A program made the position numbers and the translations under genes. This document shows positions 34,218-46,941 of a stretch of 64,000 nucleotides of DNA, piece by piece. The stretch spans positions 202,136 through 266,135 of the forward strand of contig CAJJDO010000087.1 in NCBI GenBank assembly GCA_905183005.1, read 5' to 3'. The DNA is from Paramecium pentaurelia. Taxonomy: Eukaryota > Ciliophora > Oligohymenophorea > Peniculida > Parameciidae. Positions within the stretch are counted from its first letter, which is position 1; every line of letters begins with the position of its first letter. The notes under the pieces were generated by a model. That model did not search any database. It was given only the letters and a program-made list of their open reading frames with translations, and was not told where the DNA came from.

Positions 34218-34974
34218 ATGGACTTATATCACTATCTCTTTAAATTCATAATTGTTGGAGATACAAGTAATAAACATAATACTTAAATATTAAAGGTGTA
34301 GGAAAGAGTTGTCTTCTACTTAATTACACAGAAGGGAAATTTAAAGAGGAACATGATGCTACTATTGGTGTAGAATTTGGATCTTAAGCATTCAAACATA
34401 AGAATAAACAATTTAAAATATAAATTTGGGATACAGTATTATATTATAATTAAAGTTAGGCTGGTTAAGAATCTTTTAGATCAATTACTCGTTCATATTA
34501 CAAGGGGTTTGTTATATTATAATTTATTATAGTTCAATAGGGGTTTTACTTGTTTTTGATATTACAAATCGATAGTCATTCCATAATATTGTTAGATGGT
34601 ATAATGAAATATTGGATTGTGCTCATGAATCAGTAGATATAGTAATTGTTGGCAATAAAATTGATTTGGAGAGCGAGTAAATAAATAATATAAATAGACG
34701 CTAAGTTTCAGCAGATGAGGGGAAACAATTTGCAGAATAATATAGAATACATTATATTGAAACTTCAGCTAAAACAGGATAATTTGTAGATTCAGTGTTT
34801 TAATAAATGGCAATGCGAATCTATGATAAGATAGAAAATAAATTAATAGATTAGAATAATGAAAATTTAGGTATTAAATTAGGCACATTTTACAGAAATG
34901 ATGAAGAAGATGATAAAGAATTATAAACAAGTTTAGGATAAAAGAAGAAAAAAAAGAATGATGATTGTTGTTGA
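34218..34974 (+). CDS. Rab2-like small GTPase
   Basis: 225-aa Rab GTPase for vesicle traffic. Motifs: GDTSVGKS (14-21), ATIGVEFGS switch I, WDTAGQES (61-68), RSITRSYYKG, NKID (120-123) and ETSAK (155-159), with DDCC at the end for geranylgeranylation. The MDLYHYLFKFIIVGDT start and RSITRSYYKG resemble Rab2; the NNENLGIKLGT near the end also echoes Rab2. Introns: 34267-34295 (29), 34436-34459 (24, stop-free, inside the WDTAGQ motif) and 34507-34532 (26). Convergent with the aminotransferase, 26 bp between stops. Confidence 0.92.
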
Positions 34975-35000
34975 ATCTAAATTAAATTATGTAATTTTTC

Positions 35001-36342
35001 TCATTTTAAACGATTACATGCGTCTTATATAGTTTCTGTTGTCTTACAAAATGCCCATCTTACAAATCTAGAACCCAATTCTTTATTTTCAAAATAAGGA
35101 GAACAAGGAATACAAACTACTCCAATTTCATTAGCCATATAATATGCAAAAGCAAAATCTTTAGTAAGTTAATGACCATCTTAATCATCTTTAAAATATT
35201 TTTCTGGTATTTCTACATCAGTAATATCTGTAACTAAAAAGTATCCTCCTTATGGAACCCAACAATGTAAATTCAATCTACTTTCAATTAAACCCTTTAA
35301 TAACATTGTTGATTATTCTTCATATAAATCTCTTATTTCTGTAAAGTATTATCCATCAATAGTTTATTCTAAACATTTAGCTGTAGCAGTTTATAATATA
35401 GGATTCAAACAAAAATTATGATAGGTTTAAGCAGATTTTATTCCTTTTATATATTTTTCATCTCCTATTGCAAATCCAACTCTTAATCCTGTAGCTGAAA
35501 ACATTTTACCTGCACTTGTTACACATACAGTCTTAGATTTTAATTTTGGATGAGTTATACATCTAGGATATGAAAATGGTTAATAATCACCAAATACAAC
35601 ATGATGATATGCAGCATCTTCACATACAATTACTTATGGATGTTTTTCTAATATTTCTGCCAATCTATCTAATTCTTCAACTGAAAAAACTCTAAAAAAT
35701 ATATTACATTTATTAATTACTTTCCAATTGGATTTTATGGTGAATTCACAATTATCATTTTAGTCTTATCATTTAATTTTTATTCAAGATAATCATAATC
35801 TAAATGCCATTCATCTTCTTTTGAAAATTTTATTTTGCCATTTTCAAATCTGTTCAATATACTAGCTTTACTATTTAATTGACTTGGTCTTAATGGAACA
35901 CCAACATGTTTAGCACCTTAGAATTCAATTAAGGGTCGATAAAAATCTTGATATCTTATTAATGAATACCAAATGCAGGGTCAAAACATATTACTTCATC
36001 ATTTGGATTAAGTAAAGCTTAGAAAATACAAGCTAATACTGATTATGCACCAGAACTTGCCACTATCTCTTTTGCAATATCTACTTTGACTCCCATATGT
36101 TTATCAAAAAATTCAGAAGCTGCTTTTAATAGTCTTGGATGTCCAGCTGTTATTGTATATTATAAAGTTTCTGTTAATGCTTCTTCTGCAATTGCTTATC
36201 TTAAAAATTAAGGTGGTGGAAAATTTGGAAATCCTTATCCCATATTTACACAGGAATTCTTCACAGCCAATTATGTAAACTTAGCATACATCTATAACTA
36301 AAGATAAGGTGCCATACGATCAGCAATAATATTATCTTACAT
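35001..36342 (-). CDS. PLP aminotransferase, kynurenine/glutamine type
   Basis: 429-aa fold-type I aminotransferase. It starts with the family pattern NMGQGFPNFPPPQFLRQAI, then TAGHPRLLKAA, IVASSGAQSVL, MIIVNSPQNPIGK, EDAAYHHVVFGD, and the PLP-lysine segment SAGKMFSATGLRVGFAIG. SRFVRWAFCKT near the end carries the carboxylate-binding Arg. This set fits kynurenine--oxoglutarate/cysteine-S-conjugate beta-lyase transaminases. Introns: 35947-35969 (23) and 35692-35720 (29). No clear targeting signal, so probably cytosolic. Substrate choice between kynurenine and glutamine is not determined. Confidence 0.9.
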
Positions 36343-36504
36343 TCTTAAAATTTAATATGGATATTAAAATAAAATATACTAATGATTTGTTGTTTAATAT
36401 TTTCATATTTCTACATAAAATTTATGTAGTAATTGATAACATCATTATATAATAGATATTAATTATTAGATTATTAATTTTTTTGGTTTACGTAATCAGA
36501 TCAC

Positions 36505-37087
36505 TCATTGCAATTCACCACAATCATATATAATAACCTTTTTTGAAGGTCTTCCTTATTAAGTTCCACAATATTCAATTGCATTTAACACTTCTAATCC
36601 AGAAGCAACTTTTCCAAATACTGTATGTTTTCCATTCAACCAAGGACATGGGACTGTTGTGATAAAAAATTAAGATCCATTTGTATTTGGTCCAGCATTA
36701 GCCATTGATAATAGTCCTGGTGTACTATGTTTTAATGTGAAATTTTCATCTGGGAATGTCCTTCCATAAATTGATTCACCTCCTGTGCCATTATTATTTG
36801 TAAAATCTCCACCTTAACACATAAATGATGGAATAATTCTATGGAATATTGAACCCTTATAATGTAGATTTTTTCCAGATATCTTAGACACAGTATCACC
36901 AATGCATAATTTTCTAAAATTTTCTGCTGTTTTAGGTGTGGCATCTGCAAATAACTAAATATATTAATATTCAATTTACTTCAAAGATGATTCTACCACT
37001 TGGGGCATTATTAATGGAGATATCAAAGAATACCTTTGGATTTTTAGTTGTGGCAGAAAATGAAAATCTAAATAATTTAGTATACAT
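36505..37087 (-). CDS. Cyclophilin peptidyl-prolyl isomerase
   Basis: 185 aa. Catalyses proline cis-trans isomerisation. Core motifs are intact: VFFDI, GRIIFELFAD, KTAENFRKLC, FHRIIPSFMCQGGDFT (catalytic Arg and Gln), GTGGESIYG, LSMANAGPNTNGSQFFI, WLNGKHTVFGKV and the YDCGEL end. The N-terminus MYTKLFRFSFSATTKNPK is Arg/Ser-rich without acids, so mitochondrial import is likely. One 25-nt intron (36955-36979) sits just after GRIIFE. Confidence 0.95.
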
Positions 37088-37535
37088 TTTTATTATTAGA
37101 AACAATTTATGTTGTTTTCATAAAATTTGCTCTTTTTATTTTATATATATTTATAAGAACAATATATATAGTTCTCTCATGAAATCTAAATAAGATGTAT
37201 AATTATTATCTTGATCTTTAATATTGAACAATTCTCTTTATAAGATATTCATATAAAAAATTAATGAAATATATAAATATATGGAATTTTATTGATTTAA
37301 ATAGATTGAATGAAAGAACTTTTTGGATTTTGTTTATTAAAAAAGAATGAAATTATGATTCATATTAATTCATATAATTATCATCTTAATAATTCTTTCT
37401 TTCTTCTTTTTTATTGAAAATTTTTATGTATTAAAGGTTATGTTAATATTCTTATTGATTTTTAATTAGTTTTAGAATTGATTAGAAAAATAAAATTGCT
37501 TTTCTAATTATATTTGTATATATTAGAATATTTTA
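37088..37535. other. AT-rich divergent intergenic region
   Basis: 448 bp between the cyclophilin start and the next plus-strand gene. Only low-complexity AT-rich sequence seen; presumed promoters for both genes. Confidence 0.55.
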
Positions 37536-38147
37536 ATGTTATAGAGTAATTTTACATCTTACCTAGAGGGTTTAGAGAAATAAATAACTAATAATGAATT
37601 AGATTATGATGAAGCAACAGAAATGATCTCTAAATTAAATCCATAGAATTTAATGGAGAAAAAAGAGTTAATGTAAATAAAAAAGAAAGTATAACAATTG
37701 AAAAAAGATGTAGCTAAAGAGAAAATAAAAGAGAATTTGAATTCACATATATTTTTATTAAGAGAACTATTAGAAAAAAGTAGAAATGTCAATAATAGTA
37801 TTGAGAGATATAAATTATTAAGTGAAGCTGAAGAATAAAAAAAAATTACAGAAGCTCTAATTTACACCTTAAATTAATATAAGGATCATATTAGTTAAAA
37901 ATTTGTTGGGGATTGTAAAAAAGTAATATTTGAATATGAAGAAGAATTAAGATAATCATTTGTGTCTGCAAAAAGAGAGGAGGTAATATTCATAACAAAT
38001 TAAAAAAGTTTTTCTTAATCTATGTTTGTTAGTGAAATAGAATAGAATGAGGGAGTAAATTAATTAACAAATAAGAGATCTGTAAGAGTTAAAATTTAAT
38101 AATATTTTAATAAAATGTTTGGATGTTTAATTACATATAATCAATGA
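37536..38147 (+). CDS. Hypothetical coiled-coil protein, 203 aa
   Basis: Unrecognised single-exon frame. Residues ~10-130 are strongly helical, with coiled-coil heptads (EKKELMQIKKKVQQLKKDV, ERYKLLSEAEEQKKITEAL). The C-terminal 50 residues are less regular and basic. No signal or membrane segment. Composition is typical of coding DNA to at least residue 150. The far C-terminus could be altered by an unrecognised small intron. Confidence 0.6.
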
Positions 38148-38553
38148 ATTAAGAAAGAGTATAAATGTATATGATTTAATATATTATTTGTTTAATTATC
38201 TTAAAATTATTAAATTTAATATATCTATATATTTTTATAGAAAACAGAATATCATTAAGAATAATTATACTCTTTTCAAAAATAAGGAATTCTTTATAAT
38301 AGTAATTCTATTTTTGTTTAAAATATTATTATTTTTTGTAGTAATATTCTTTAAACATTAGAATTTAAATGTTGATAATACAAATTATTTATAAATTGAT
38401 ATATCAAAATAAAATCAAATTGATTGAATAATACTTAAACAATTAGGAATTGTTTTTTTGAGTGATATTATAATATGAACATTTTTTGGTAGGTAATGAA
38501 AATATATAATATTGATTTCAATGAAATAAATAGTGAGTTAATAATTTTATAAA
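38148..38553. other. AT-rich intergenic, nothing recognised
   Basis: Low-complexity sequence between two plus-strand genes. An ATG at 38521, in frame with the next gene, falls in its last 33 bases and may be the true start of that gene. Confidence 0.5.
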
Positions 38554-40300
38554 ATGAAAGCACCCACTCATAGGTGCCTATTATCAAGTTTAATAGAGAG
38601 TAATGAAAAGACTACTCGTTAAGCTAAAACACATGAATCTTTTGAGAGATTAAAATATTCTTAACCATAAACTGCAACTCCTAAGACTTAAATGACTAAC
38701 AGGAAAAGCAAATAAATGAGTTTAGTACAAGTTTAGCAACTAATTTAATAACCTCTTCTAAGAAAGAATCATACAGCTTTGTCTGAAGTACCACATACTT
38801 GGAATACAAGTAGAAGTATAGAAAAAACAGTGGACTTACTTGCAATGCCTTAACATAAACGTGTAAAGTGGCTTGAAAAATAAAAATCTTTGCTTGCTTA
38901 ACAACAACCAGTAACTGAGCGTGTTTAAACAAGTAGAATAAAACAAATGGCAACAGCTACTAACTATAATAATTTTCTAAAGAAATTCAATGGGGAATAA
39001 TAAATGATGATATTAGATAAAACTAAAACAACAACAGTACCAATTTAGAAATTACAAAATGAAATGTAAGAAAATAAAGAGAGGTAGTTTATTTTTAAGT
39101 AGCCATTACGTATAGTAAAAGGAATGAGTGAACACATGCTTAGAATGAAGAGTATAAGTAGACAACATGAATCAATACCTTCACCACCAAGAAGATTATC
39201 AAATCCTCGTTATGAATTGACTAATGCCAATAGAGTTCGCTTTTCTAAATATTATTAAGATGATAGTTTAAAAGTGTTGAAATCTTAGAAACGAGATCCA
39301 AACTAAATTTTTAAAGAGTTGCACATAGAGGATATACAATATACTGATTTAGATAGAGCATAAAATCATCCTATAAATATTGCCTTATTCAATATGTTAA
39401 AAGATGAGGAAATTATTCTAAGTAATTTATTTATTATATTCAGAGTAATAGTAACTTGAAGAAGCAGAAAAATATACTGCATAAGAATTAATAAAATAGA
39501 GATAAGAAATTGAAAGATTTGATGAATTAACTCGTTAAGAGTATCATCGAAAATGTTATGTAGATTTCAAATCCAAATCTATTAATTCAAAATATTAACA
39601 TAAAAACTTGAATTTAGATTAATCCTTATTAGAAGTATTTCCAAAAAATGAAATAATAAACCCACAATAATAAAGAAAAATGAGAAGACATAAAATATTA
39701 AATATGATAAAGATGTTCTTATTTAGATTACATGAATTACATCTCAATCTTGATGATCTTATTAATCATAGAGTTTATCCTCTAACAGCATATAGTCATG
39801 AAAGATCTAAATTATTCTTTGATTTAGTCAAATCCAATAAGCTTGAATTAGCCCATAGAGAATTATAAGAAAATCGTTATTTAGTGTATGAATTTGATTC
39901 ATCCAAATTAACTCCTCTTCATCATGCAGTCATCCGTAATCATGTTGAAATGGTAGAATTACTTATGGAATATCATTCTGATGTAAATCGTAGAGATATT
40001 GTACTTATTATTCTATTATCCAGCTTGGAAGAACTCCACTCTTCTTTGGTATCCGTTCTGGTTACAATGATTGTGTACAATTATTGCTGTATAATTAAGC
40101 AATTCCTTGGTCTAATAAAAAGAATCAATATGATCTTTATTTAGATATGCTGAGTGATAAAGTTAGAGATTAATATCGTAAAGCAAAAAATGTAATATAT
40201 ATATATTTAATAATCAAAGTACCATTTATAAATGCAAATGATGTCTTATACAAAAAGAGCTGCTTTCTGGATGGAACGAAGATATTATTTTACTTAATGA
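38554..40300 (+). CDS. Ankyrin-repeat protein with long basic N-terminus
   Basis: 557 aa. The first ~330 residues are basic, Gln/Thr-rich and probably disordered. A helical segment with QELIKQRQEIERF follows, then ankyrin repeats: LTPLHHAVIRNHVEMVELLMEYHSDVNRRD and LGRTPLFFGIRSGYNDCVQLLL with the usual TPLHHA and LL pattern. A mid-region VKSNKLELAHREL may be a degenerate first repeat. Introns: 39422-39443 (22), 40001-40023 (23) and 40192-40219 (28). Ankyrin repeats bind partners, so a scaffolding role is inferred. An alternative in-frame ATG lies at 38521. Confidence 0.75.
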
Positions 40301-40427
40301 ATAGTATAAATATATAAAAATTTATATATCTTTATATAAATAAAATTGTTTAAATTATATAAACAGAAGAAATTTAATAGGGTTCTTATACTCCTGATTA
40401 AATAATACTAAAAAATCTAAACACAAT

Positions 40428-43368
40428 TCAATGTTTTTTCTTTTATCTTATCTTCTTATCATGTCTTTAATTAATTTCCATCTTCTCCTTCCTATCTTAT
40501 GCTATATTTAAATCACCTGTCTTTAAAGCAATTAAATCTTCTCTATAATTACTATCAGATGCTAAAGGGTATTCTTCATATTTTAATTTGTAAGGGAAAT
40601 GTTTAAACCAATTCAAAACCTCAACACCATCAATTATCATTCCTGTAGTCCATCTACCACTTATATTAGAAAGTCTATCCTATTAAGGTAAAGCTTTGAT
40701 TCCTTGATATTTACGATATGTTTCTTAATTAAATTTATTAACATCTTTAACAGATCCTTTCATAATATATCCTTCAATAAAATCTTAAGGTGTAACTTTT
40801 TTACTAAACATTCCAGGAAAGGCTGTAACTATTATATCACAGAAAAGTTTATTTTCTAAATCAACTAACCATCCTACACCATTATAATAAAATTATCTAT
40901 GTCCTATTGTCATCCCTTATATAACTCCTGGCATTACATTAAATATTATTGATGTATTATTTGGAAATGTAACTTATAAATATCCATAATTTTATCCTGT
41001 AATTGAATTAGCACTAAAATTTGCTTAAGATTCCAAATGACCAGTTAATTTAAAATTTCTACCCAAAACATATAATCCTAATACTGGTGGATGATGAGAA
41101 ATCTATTCACAATACAATAAATTTCCATTCATGTAACCTTAGAATGTTTCTCCTAATATAGGATTGAATGGTTTTTCCATATTTAAAAACATTATATTAT
41201 AAGCAAGAGAAAATTATGCTACCAATTTCATTTATTCAAGTGGATCTGATAATTCTCCTGCTTTTTCTAATAACCACATATATCCCAAACTATAACAAGC
41301 TCTTTCCAAATTAGATCTTCTTTCAAAAATATTAACAGGCAAAGAAATACTAATTAAAGATTTACCCATTAGTAAATTAGATCCTAATTTCTTTAACATA
41401 AATGTTATAACTTCTTTTTAAATTTCAAGTTTCTTTTTATTTATAAATCTCAAACCACCTTTCTCTAAGATTTCCCAATCACTTTATAGGATAATATTTT
41501 TATGTTCTGCAGTTTCTGTATAATAAATATTATCTGGTTCTAATGGTGTTAATTAATAATGATGTATTGCTGACCAATATATCATCCCAGGATTTTTGGC
41601 TACTAAATCTAATAATTACAGATAATCAGTTTTATTAATCAATTCTGGTTCATCATCTAATATTATTTAAGATTAAAATTATTTGCAATCTACATCAGAT
41701 AAAGATGAATCCATCTAAACTTCAATTACTCTTTAAGGTTAATATTATTCTATTATTTCTACATTAAGTGGGTCTTTAGTAGCTTATTCAACTATCTATG
41801 GAATTGGAATCTTGAACTATTTCTAAATTAAATAACAATCTAAATTCTATAATTCTGAGACATAATGTAAAGATAATTAAGCATCATTTGCATATCCTCC
41901 ATTTTTAGTTTCTGTTTCCCAAATTATCATAACTTATTGTTATTATTATGGAATAACAGCTATTATACTTAATTAAATTTATCCCTCAAATTGATATCCA
42001 TTTTATATATTATTTTGATATGATAAACTCTTATCAATAATGAAAAAAGTATCTTTGTCTTTAAAAACATATCTTAAATAAGTATATGATCTTTTCAAAT
42101 AAAGTAAACCATATTTTTTTCTCATTTCAGATATTATCATAGAATTATTATTAATCATAATGTCTAAAATAATTGTCTAATCTATTTATGTATTCCATTA
42201 TTTCATAACATCTGGACATACCAAAGCTGACACTATTGGAATTATGTTATCACTATTTATATTTACAATAGCTTTTATTTTCTCTTACTATGTTTTATGT
42301 TATAATAGTCTAGTATTATTTCATTAATCAATACCTCAATTTATTTTTAAAGCTTATTAATTGGTATTCTGAATCATCCATCAATCTATCAAGTGAGAAT
42401 AGTTCCTTATTAAGTAGGATATTTTGCAAAAGAGCTGGAACCTTATTATCAGGTTAAGTAATATTATTTTAATTTCCTTTTACATTTTAGACTGAGATAA
42501 CTGAAACTGATTATTCCTTTTCTATTATTTATTACTTTTATTCAATTGACTTTTATGTATTATCATTAATTGGTTTTGTCACTTAAGATTAGGTTTTGTG
42601 ATGTGTTTTTAATTTATCATCAACCATGTTTTAAGGCTTAGATTATATTATTTCTGAACGCTTTTAAGGATAAATATTAAGTGATTGACTTAAATCTTCA
42701 GATTATCGTTAAAATTATTTTTATTATCTTCATTTAATAATATTATTATCATACTTTATTTTTTTTAATTAGTCATCATCAATAAATGCACAACATTATC
42801 TTAAATAATTAAACCATCTCTCTGCTTATTATAAATCTTCACTTCCAAATAAAAATGTCTCTTTTCCACAAAGCTAAAAACAATACTTATTCTTCATTGA
42901 TTCACACCTTAATAAATATCAGAATAATTATACCATTTTAGAGAAAAATCTGATAGTGCTAATTATTTATCTCTCTTCTTTGGATCATTCCTAGAAATCA
43001 TAAGTTTACGATCCATCATATTTAACTTTAAAATCTTATTATTCCAAAACCATCCTGATTTTTTTTTCATTTCAAGACGGCCCTATACTTCATCTTCTGA
43101 ATAGATAAATGAATTCACAATATCAATATACATTCGAAATTTTACAGGAATTGGTGGGTTTATTAATTATTATATCTCTTCTTCAGACAATAACTCCGTT
43201 TTCCCAAATTTATGATTGTCAATTGATGCTTATAGAACTTGCAATTTTTATTGCACCTTCCCTGGCACTCTATCAGGATAATCTAATTTAGTCATGCACA
43301 CTACTTTAAATAAATCTTTGCAGCTTTTTTACACAATCAATATATTATTTTTGAACCTTCTCTTCCAT
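40428..43368 (-). CDS. Oxysterol-binding protein with PH domain
   Basis: 943-aa lipid-transfer protein. A PH-like domain lies at residues ~100-200 (GWFWNNKILKLN, KYCFQLCGKETFLFGSED, ERWFNYLRQC), then a Gln-rich linker, a ~230-residue domain of START-like character (ILDIMINNN, SLSYQNNIQNG), and the OSBP lipid-binding domain with NPILGETFQGY, the phosphoinositide motif EQISHHPPV, and NYGYLQVTFPN. It ends in a basic tail. Such proteins exchange sterols and PI4P at membrane contact sites. Introns: 43304-43334 (31), 42908-42933 (26), 42728-42754 (27) and 42310-42334 (25). The first exon (MEEKVQK) depends on the 31-nt intron; otherwise the start is 43295. Confidence 0.88.
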
Positions 43369-44521
43369 TATATAATTAAGAATAAATAATAAATAATAAG
43401 GAATTCTATAAATTTACATCATTTATGTCTATTATTTAAATTATATACAATAATAATCATATTTTCATTTTTATTAGTAATATCTATTAAAAACTCATGC
43501 AAAATAATTTATTTTATTATGATGATTCTATAATAATATAAAATAATTCTCCATTTTTTAATTTATAATTTTTAATCAAATACAATGTTATTTCAAATAA
43601 AATTGAGACTTAGATCTGATTTTTATTTATAAGTTTTAAAATACATTTGAAATGAATTTCTTTTAGTTATTAAATGCCAATCTTATTTCAAAGAATTTTT
43701 CTATTCCAATAATTAATATTAAATTTGGACTTGTAAAAAAGAAAAAACAAAATAATCTTTGCTTTAATTTTATCTTCTAATTGAAGATATTTATTGATTA
43801 AAATCTATAAATTAACTATTTATTTAATGATAACTAAGAAATTTCAAGTAAAGAGTGTTAACTTAAATAGTTCATAAAATATATTATAAATAATTTGTTA
43901 TTTTTTAAAATTCTCTCTAAGTATTATCAAAAAACTGGGTTTTGTTTTTATAAGTAACAAATTAGAAGGGTTCAAAATTTCTAAAGGTTTTACTAAAATA
44001 TTAACATTAAAATACTTCGTATTAAATATTACAATATAGCTATTTAGAGTAAATGGAAAAATTAATATACTGACAATTAAAATATGTTATAACAATAGGG
44101 ATAAATCAAGACTTTCTATTAATTAATGATAATATTAATACAATAAAACAATCATTTAGTTTGTTTGAAGTATTATAATACCATTAATATAAAATTTTAT
44201 AATAATTTTTTTTTTAATGCTATTTAATAAATTATTATTCAAATAAATGTATTCCCAATAAATAAAATAAGCTACCCCTTCTAAATCAACATCATCTTAT
44301 TCTTTAAGCATATTAATAATTTTTGGCTTGAATTATTTTACTGCACAGTAATAATATTATTTTTTATGAAATAAATTTTTGTTTTAAGCAGTTGAATATT
44401 AATATATAAGAAGTTTATATATAATAATTATCATTCGATTCACTAGTCTAAAATAATAATTAACAAATCTTCTTATAGCAAATTAAAATATGAAAAGTTA
44501 TCTTTGAATACATACAAATTA
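43369..44521. other. Longest gene-free stretch, 1.15 kb
   Basis: Very AT-rich. A minus-strand frame around 44225-44345 has a short coding-like run (MLKEQDDVDLEGVAYF) but continues into hydrophobic low-complexity residues and shows no supporting splice pattern, so it is not called. No RNA gene recognised. Confidence 0.5.
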
Positions 44522-44839
44522 TCAATTTTTTAGATTCTTTAATGGCTCTTTTTATCTTTTAGATAAATTTCTAGTTGATTTGATTAATTTTTTTGGGGAA
44601 TTGGATAATAAATGATGAAACCTATTACCAATTTCTTTGACAGCACCTTAAATTTTATTTTTTTTATATTTAAAAGTTGGTGTGTTGATTTCTTATTCTT
44701 GGTTTAGTTAAACAACCATTTAATCTCTTTTAACTGAAAAATTTATCTTCTCTAACTCTAATAGATCAAAATCTAGAGTTTGAGTTTTCAAAGATGTGAC
44801 TGGTTAGTAATTTAAATGACACATTTTTGGCTTCATCAT
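44522..44839 (-). CDS. Small basic protein, 105 aa
   Basis: Unrecognised single-exon gene. The ATG pair at 44839 opens a clean frame to TGA 44522-44524. The N-terminal half has LDFDLLELEKINFSVKRDQM. The C-terminal half is Lys/Ser/Pro-rich (NSPKKLIKSTRNLSKRQK) and likely disordered or nucleic-acid/microtubule-binding. Codon use matches neighbouring genes. Confidence 0.6.
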
Positions 44840-45048
44840 TATATTAATGTTTAGATAGTTATGAAAATGATTAATTATGTTTAAATAATTGATTTAAGAA
44901 TTTAAAAGATAATAATTGAGAATAAGAAAAATAATTATTGGTTATGCAAATATTATTTAATTATTTAAGACTTAAGATTAATAAAGTATATTAATATTTA
45001 ATACTTTATCATAGAGCATAGTAATATGTAATAAAACTATAATAACAA

Positions 45049-45358
45049 TCATTTTTATAGTTAAAATTTTGGGAGCTCAATATTTTGTATACCATTAACT
45101 TTAAGGAGGCGCATATAATAACTAGTTTGTTCTTCATAAAGTTCTTTCCACTTTTTAATCTATAATAAAGATTTAGATTTAAATTACTAATAGGTCATTT
45201 TTTTTACGAATAGATGAACTTCTACTTTATTATTATGTTTGACGAGTTGGAACACTATAAAAGCGAGAATTATTGTTAATTTCATTAATTTGAAGTTAAG
45301 GTTTACGACTTTGTTTTTTATCTCCAAATGTGGGTGTTTATGGTTTAATGAGGAACAT
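45049..45358 (-). CDS. Small basic protein, 93 aa
   Basis: Unrecognised. Exon 1 encodes a Pro/Gln/Arg-rich, Ser-rich segment (KPQTPTFGDKKQSRKP, SRSSSIRKK). A 28-nt intron (45160-45187) leads to a short helical exon (KKWKELYEEQTSYYMRLLK) ending at TGA 45049-45051. The splice site removes a TGA and both exons look coding. It starts 35 bp downstream of the kinase stop on the same strand. Confidence 0.6.
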
Positions 45359-45393
45359 TTATATATATATATAATTATTTATTTGTAATGATA

Positions 45394-46503
45394 TCAATTT
45401 TTCTTTACTTAAGCCATCTTACCCCATCCTCTAGCAATTGTAAGAACATTAGCGATTCTCTATTATGAATAATAAGAGAATTACTTTAATTTTTTTGGAT
45501 GCACGATAATCTTTTAATTTTGCTTATAGATTGACTATAGATTTATGTGTATTATTAAGTAACCATGGATGTTTAAGGATTTTCTCAGTTGTAAGTCTTT
45601 TGGCTGGATCAATAGTCAATAAACCTTTAATTAATTCCTTGGCTAGAAATAAGATATTAAGATTTAACCTTCATTACTAATTTGATCCCAGTAAGGTGAA
45701 GGGAAATTAAAGTTTCCATTTTTAATCATTGAAAAGAGTTTGTCATTATCTTCATCATAGAAAGGAGGGAATCCACATAACCTTAAATAAATATTGTTTT
45801 TTACATTATATAGAGAATAACACCAACAGACCAGAAATCTATAGCTTCTGTGTATCCTTTGCCATTGATGATTTCAGGAGCTACATAACCTGGAGTACCA
45901 CATTAAGTCATCATGACTTCTTCTGAACCAACGAAACGAGCAAGTCCGAAATCACTAACTTTTAATAAGGCTCCAGGTTCCATCGATGAGTAAAGTAGAT
46001 TTTCTGGTTTGAGGTCTCTATGTACAATTCCCATCTTATGACAATAAGTAAGTGCATCAATAATTGGTCTAAGTGTAGCAGCTGCTTCTTTTTCACTAAA
46101 ATGATCTTTCTCAACTATTCTTTCAAATAGCTTAAACTATGATTATTGATTACTTCTCCACCAGTCATTAATTCTAAGACCATATAAAAGTATGTGTCAT
46201 CTTCATAAATTTCATACAATTTCACAACATTAGGATGATCAATCTAAATAATTATTTATTATACTTAAGTAAGAATTTCTACTTCTGTTTATAAGGCTAA
46301 TAAGTCATCATTTGATAGGTTTTCCCTTCAATCAATATGGATCAAATACTTGTTAATTATTTTAACAGCGAATTATTCACCTGTGCTCTTTTTAACTGCT
46401 CTTTTAACAACTCCAAAGGCTCCCCTTAACTTATATTATTTCAATACTCTCCTAATGTTTTCTCCAAAGTGTATACTTTGTTAATGTCTTCGTTTCCTTA
46501 CAT
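45394..46503 (-). CDS. CaM-kinase/CDPK-like Ser/Thr kinase
   Basis: 314 aa. A complete kinase domain: GEGAFGVVKRA P-loop (~18-28), AVK lysine (K40), HRDLKPEN (131-138), DFG (154-156), GTPGYVAPE (172-180), DFWSVGVILY and a HPWL C-lobe end. Sequence blocks fit the CaMK group. No EF-hands follow, so it is not a canonical CDPK. The short basic tail (RIANVLTIARGWGKMAQVKK) could be a calmodulin-binding or autoinhibitory segment. Seven introns: 46425-46447, 46326-46349, 46244-46264, 46131-46153, 45782-45804, 45643-45668 and 45460-45484. Confidence 0.92.
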
Positions 46504-46941
46504 TAATTATATTATTAATAAGTCTAATTTTATAAGGTAAGTTTCTACTATCCACTATTAATATGATTTTATTTATCAAAGTTCTAGAATTCTTATATGA
46601 TTGAGAATCTTTAACTTATATACATATATTTACAATAACAAATTGAAAAATTTAAATCTTTTGATTTTTAAATTTGCAAATCTATACTAAAACAATTCAA
46701 TCTAAAATATAATATAATATTCAATTGATAAATAATGTTGTATATAAAAAGAGAACTTAAAATTTTAAATTGATTATCATAGATCAAAAATATATAGTTA
46801 ATGATAGATTATTTAATAATTATTGAAGATTTAAAGAAGTATTAGAAAATAAATTGAAAACTAACAGAAAATAGAAAGAGTAATAAAGAATAATGAGAAA
46901 ATAAATAAAAGAAAAAATGAAATATTAAAAATAAATATATA
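46504..46941. other. AT-rich divergent intergenic region
   Basis: 438 bp between the kinase start and the calcium-channel start. Low complexity, no frame or RNA gene seen; presumed promoters. Confidence 0.55.

Noticed and set aside
44225..44345. Minus-strand gene in the 1.15-kb gap
   Set aside because: Only about 15 residues look coding; the rest is AT-driven hydrophobic sequence with no splice support.
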